A stretch of 62,656 bases of DNA. Origin: Clostridia bacterium (GTDB taxonomy: Bacteria > Bacillota > Clostridia > TANB77 > CAG-508). The translations under genes were made by a program, and so were the position numbers. Under the pieces are notes generated by a model that saw only the letters and a list, made by a program, of their open reading frames with translations, made no database searches and was not told where the DNA came from. The stretch covers positions 1 to 62,656 of the forward strand of contig JAFXOY010000030.1 in the NCBI GenBank assembly GCA_017528375.1. The letters are read 5' to 3'. Shown one piece after another: positions 61,805-62,656 of the stretch (its first letter is position 1; each line of letters opens with the position of its first letter).

Positions 61805-61855
61805 TGTCCCTGACTGTGCATTTTGCACAGTTGGGACGCGTCCCCAGCTGTGCAG
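61805..61855 (-). repeat. GGGACGCGTCCCC palindromic repeat after the M16 (YfmF-like) gene
   Basis: GTGTCCC and an ACTGTGCATTTTGCACAGT hairpin, then GGGACGCGTCCCC (61833-61845) and AGCTGTGCAG running into the stop codon of the upstream M16 gene (61856). The same orientation as the other three copies. Confidence 0.88.
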
Positions 61856-62656
61856 CTAATCTTTTAAGAAGTAAATTGTATTAATTTGAATTTTCTTTGC
61901 TATATCAACAATTTCTTCTTTATTAACACTGTTTATTTTCTTAATATAATCTTCAGTTGAAACGAATTCATCTGATAATTCTTGAGCAAAATAATATGTT
62001 ATTTCTGAATCTTGTGATTCCGGAATACTTCCAACTGATGAATCTATAATTATTTTTGCATTTTGAATATCTTCTTCAGTAAAGTCACCATTTTCCATTT
62101 GCTTTAATTGTTCTTTAATAATATCTACAGCTTTTTCATAATTTGGAATATCTATTCCACATTTTATAAACACATTGTCTTTTTGTCTTAAATAATTTGA
62201 GCCGGCTGAATATGCTAAACTTGCCTTTTCTCTTACATTTTGGAACATTTTAGAGTTTGCGCTTCCACCTAAAATTATATTATAGACTGATGTAGCATAT
62301 TTGCTTTCTTTTTTATTATCAAGAACATCTAATCCAAAAATCAATTTTCCTTGAGTTATTTGCATACTTTCAGTTACAACTTGTGGTTGTTCAACTTTTT
62401 CTTTTATCTGATTTTCCTTATTAATATTATAATTTGCTACTCTTTCATCTAAACTTTTTATAATTTCATTTTCTTTTATTTCAGATACAATTTGTTCATC
62501 TAAATCGCCAGATACAAATATATCTATTTTTACATTCTTTATTAAATCAAGATAATATTCATATAAACTTTGTGCATCAATATTATCTAAATCTTCAATA
62601 TAACCATACTTATATAATCCATATGGCTCATTTTTATACATTTCTTCAACACATCT
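61856..62656 (-). CDS. M16-family peptidase, partial (YfmF-like)
   Basis: The C-terminal 266 residues of an M16-like protein whose start lies beyond the window edge (the frame is open to 62656). EEMYKNEPYGLYKYGYIEDL and GGSANSKMFQNVREKASLAYSAGS are typical of the YfmF partner, whose visible half lacks the zinc motif. A repeat copy sits on its stop codon. 105 bp separate it from the next M16 gene. Confidence 0.88.
   Translation of the reverse strand, partial: RCVEEMYKNEPYGLYKYGYIEDLDNIDAQSLYEYYLDLIKNVKIDIFVSGDLDEQIVSEIKENEIIKSLDERVANYNINKENQIKEKVEQPQVVTESMQITQGKLIFGLDVLDNKKESKYATSVYNIILGGSANSKMFQNVREKASLAYSAGSNYLRQKDNVFIKCGIDIPNYEKAVDIIKEQLKQMENGDFTEEDIQNAKIIIDSSVGSIPESQDSEITYYFAQELSDEFVSTEDYIKKINSVNKEEIVDIAKKIQINTIYFLKD

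Noticed and set aside
19675-61855. A CRISPR array from the repeated GGGACGCGTCCCC units
   Set aside because: Units are kilobases apart, with no spacers and no cas genes.

Overview
The window is a low-GC, gene-dense bacterial chromosome segment from a spore-forming member of the Clostridia (Firmicutes), probably an uncultured lineage. The evidence is the ylxM-ffh-rpsP-khpA-rimM-trmD-rplS order, a spoIIAA-spoIIAB-sigF-spoIID-spoIIQ block, SpoVAC, Spo0E, SleB, spore-coat-like proteins, a T-box leader, Gram-positive ribosome binding sites and no outer-membrane genes. Almost everything lies on the minus strand. The exceptions are the dodecin/spoVAC pair, one unknown gene (12.6 kb), a polysaccharide deacetylase, mecA and two coat-like genes. 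There is no CRISPR array, prophage, transposase or rRNA.

Layout. 0-4.2 kb: ribosome and SRP operon. 4.4-7.9 kb: DUF4190 protein, rarA, ruvA, YibE/F-type membrane protein. 8-8.6 kb (+): dodecin and spoVAC. 8.7-12.4 kb: addA with a frameshift in its P-loop. 12.6-13.5 kb (+): unknown protein. 13.5-17.2 kb: early forespore block, preceded by paired Spo0A-like boxes. 17.3-19.5 kb: XRE regulator, NUDIX, GNAT and kinase-like genes, with an unidentified structured leader and attenuator. 19.7-23.3 kb: valine T-box, lipoprotein, valS. 23.3-26.3 kb: small membrane protein, aldose-epimerase-like protein, two-component system. 26.5-30.6 kb: polysaccharide deacetylase, M24 peptidase, prepilin-type peptidase, YqeG, SleB. 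30.6-36.7 kb: fhs, DUF212 protein, xseB, xseA, nusB, amaP, asp23. 36.8-39.8 kb: a probable surface-protein export module (SipW-type signal peptidase, DUF5305 protein, secreted TasA/camelysin-like protein and a mini-paralogue of it). 39.9-47.2 kb: fmt, def, broken priA, gmk, rpoZ, yicC, a Lys-rich membrane protein, rsmE. 47.4-51.9 kb: SPFH/zinc-ribbon protein, Tim44-like protein, repeat-rich wall protein, tRNA-Cys, tRNA-Gly, aquaporin. 52-62.6 kb: mecA, M23 peptidase, coat-like proteins, pcrA, D,D-carboxypeptidase, two VirB2-like proteins, a short spo0E, lgt and a pair of M16 peptidases (the last truncated by the window edge).

The most unusual signals are these. (1) A dispersed family of palindromic intergenic repeats built around GGGACGCGTCCCC, four copies of which directly abut or overlap the stop codon of a minus-strand gene. 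Related GGGACGG hairpins occur elsewhere, one of them between spoIIAB and sigF. (2) Three single-base insertions, each a C before GG on the coding strand, located in the Walker A motifs of two unrelated helicase genes (one in addA, two in priA). (3) A compact SipW/TasA-like export locus. (4) An unidentified leader RNA with its own promoter and terminator. (5) Two places where the hairpin following one gene contains the ribosome binding site of the next (fhs/sleB and VirB2-like/dac).
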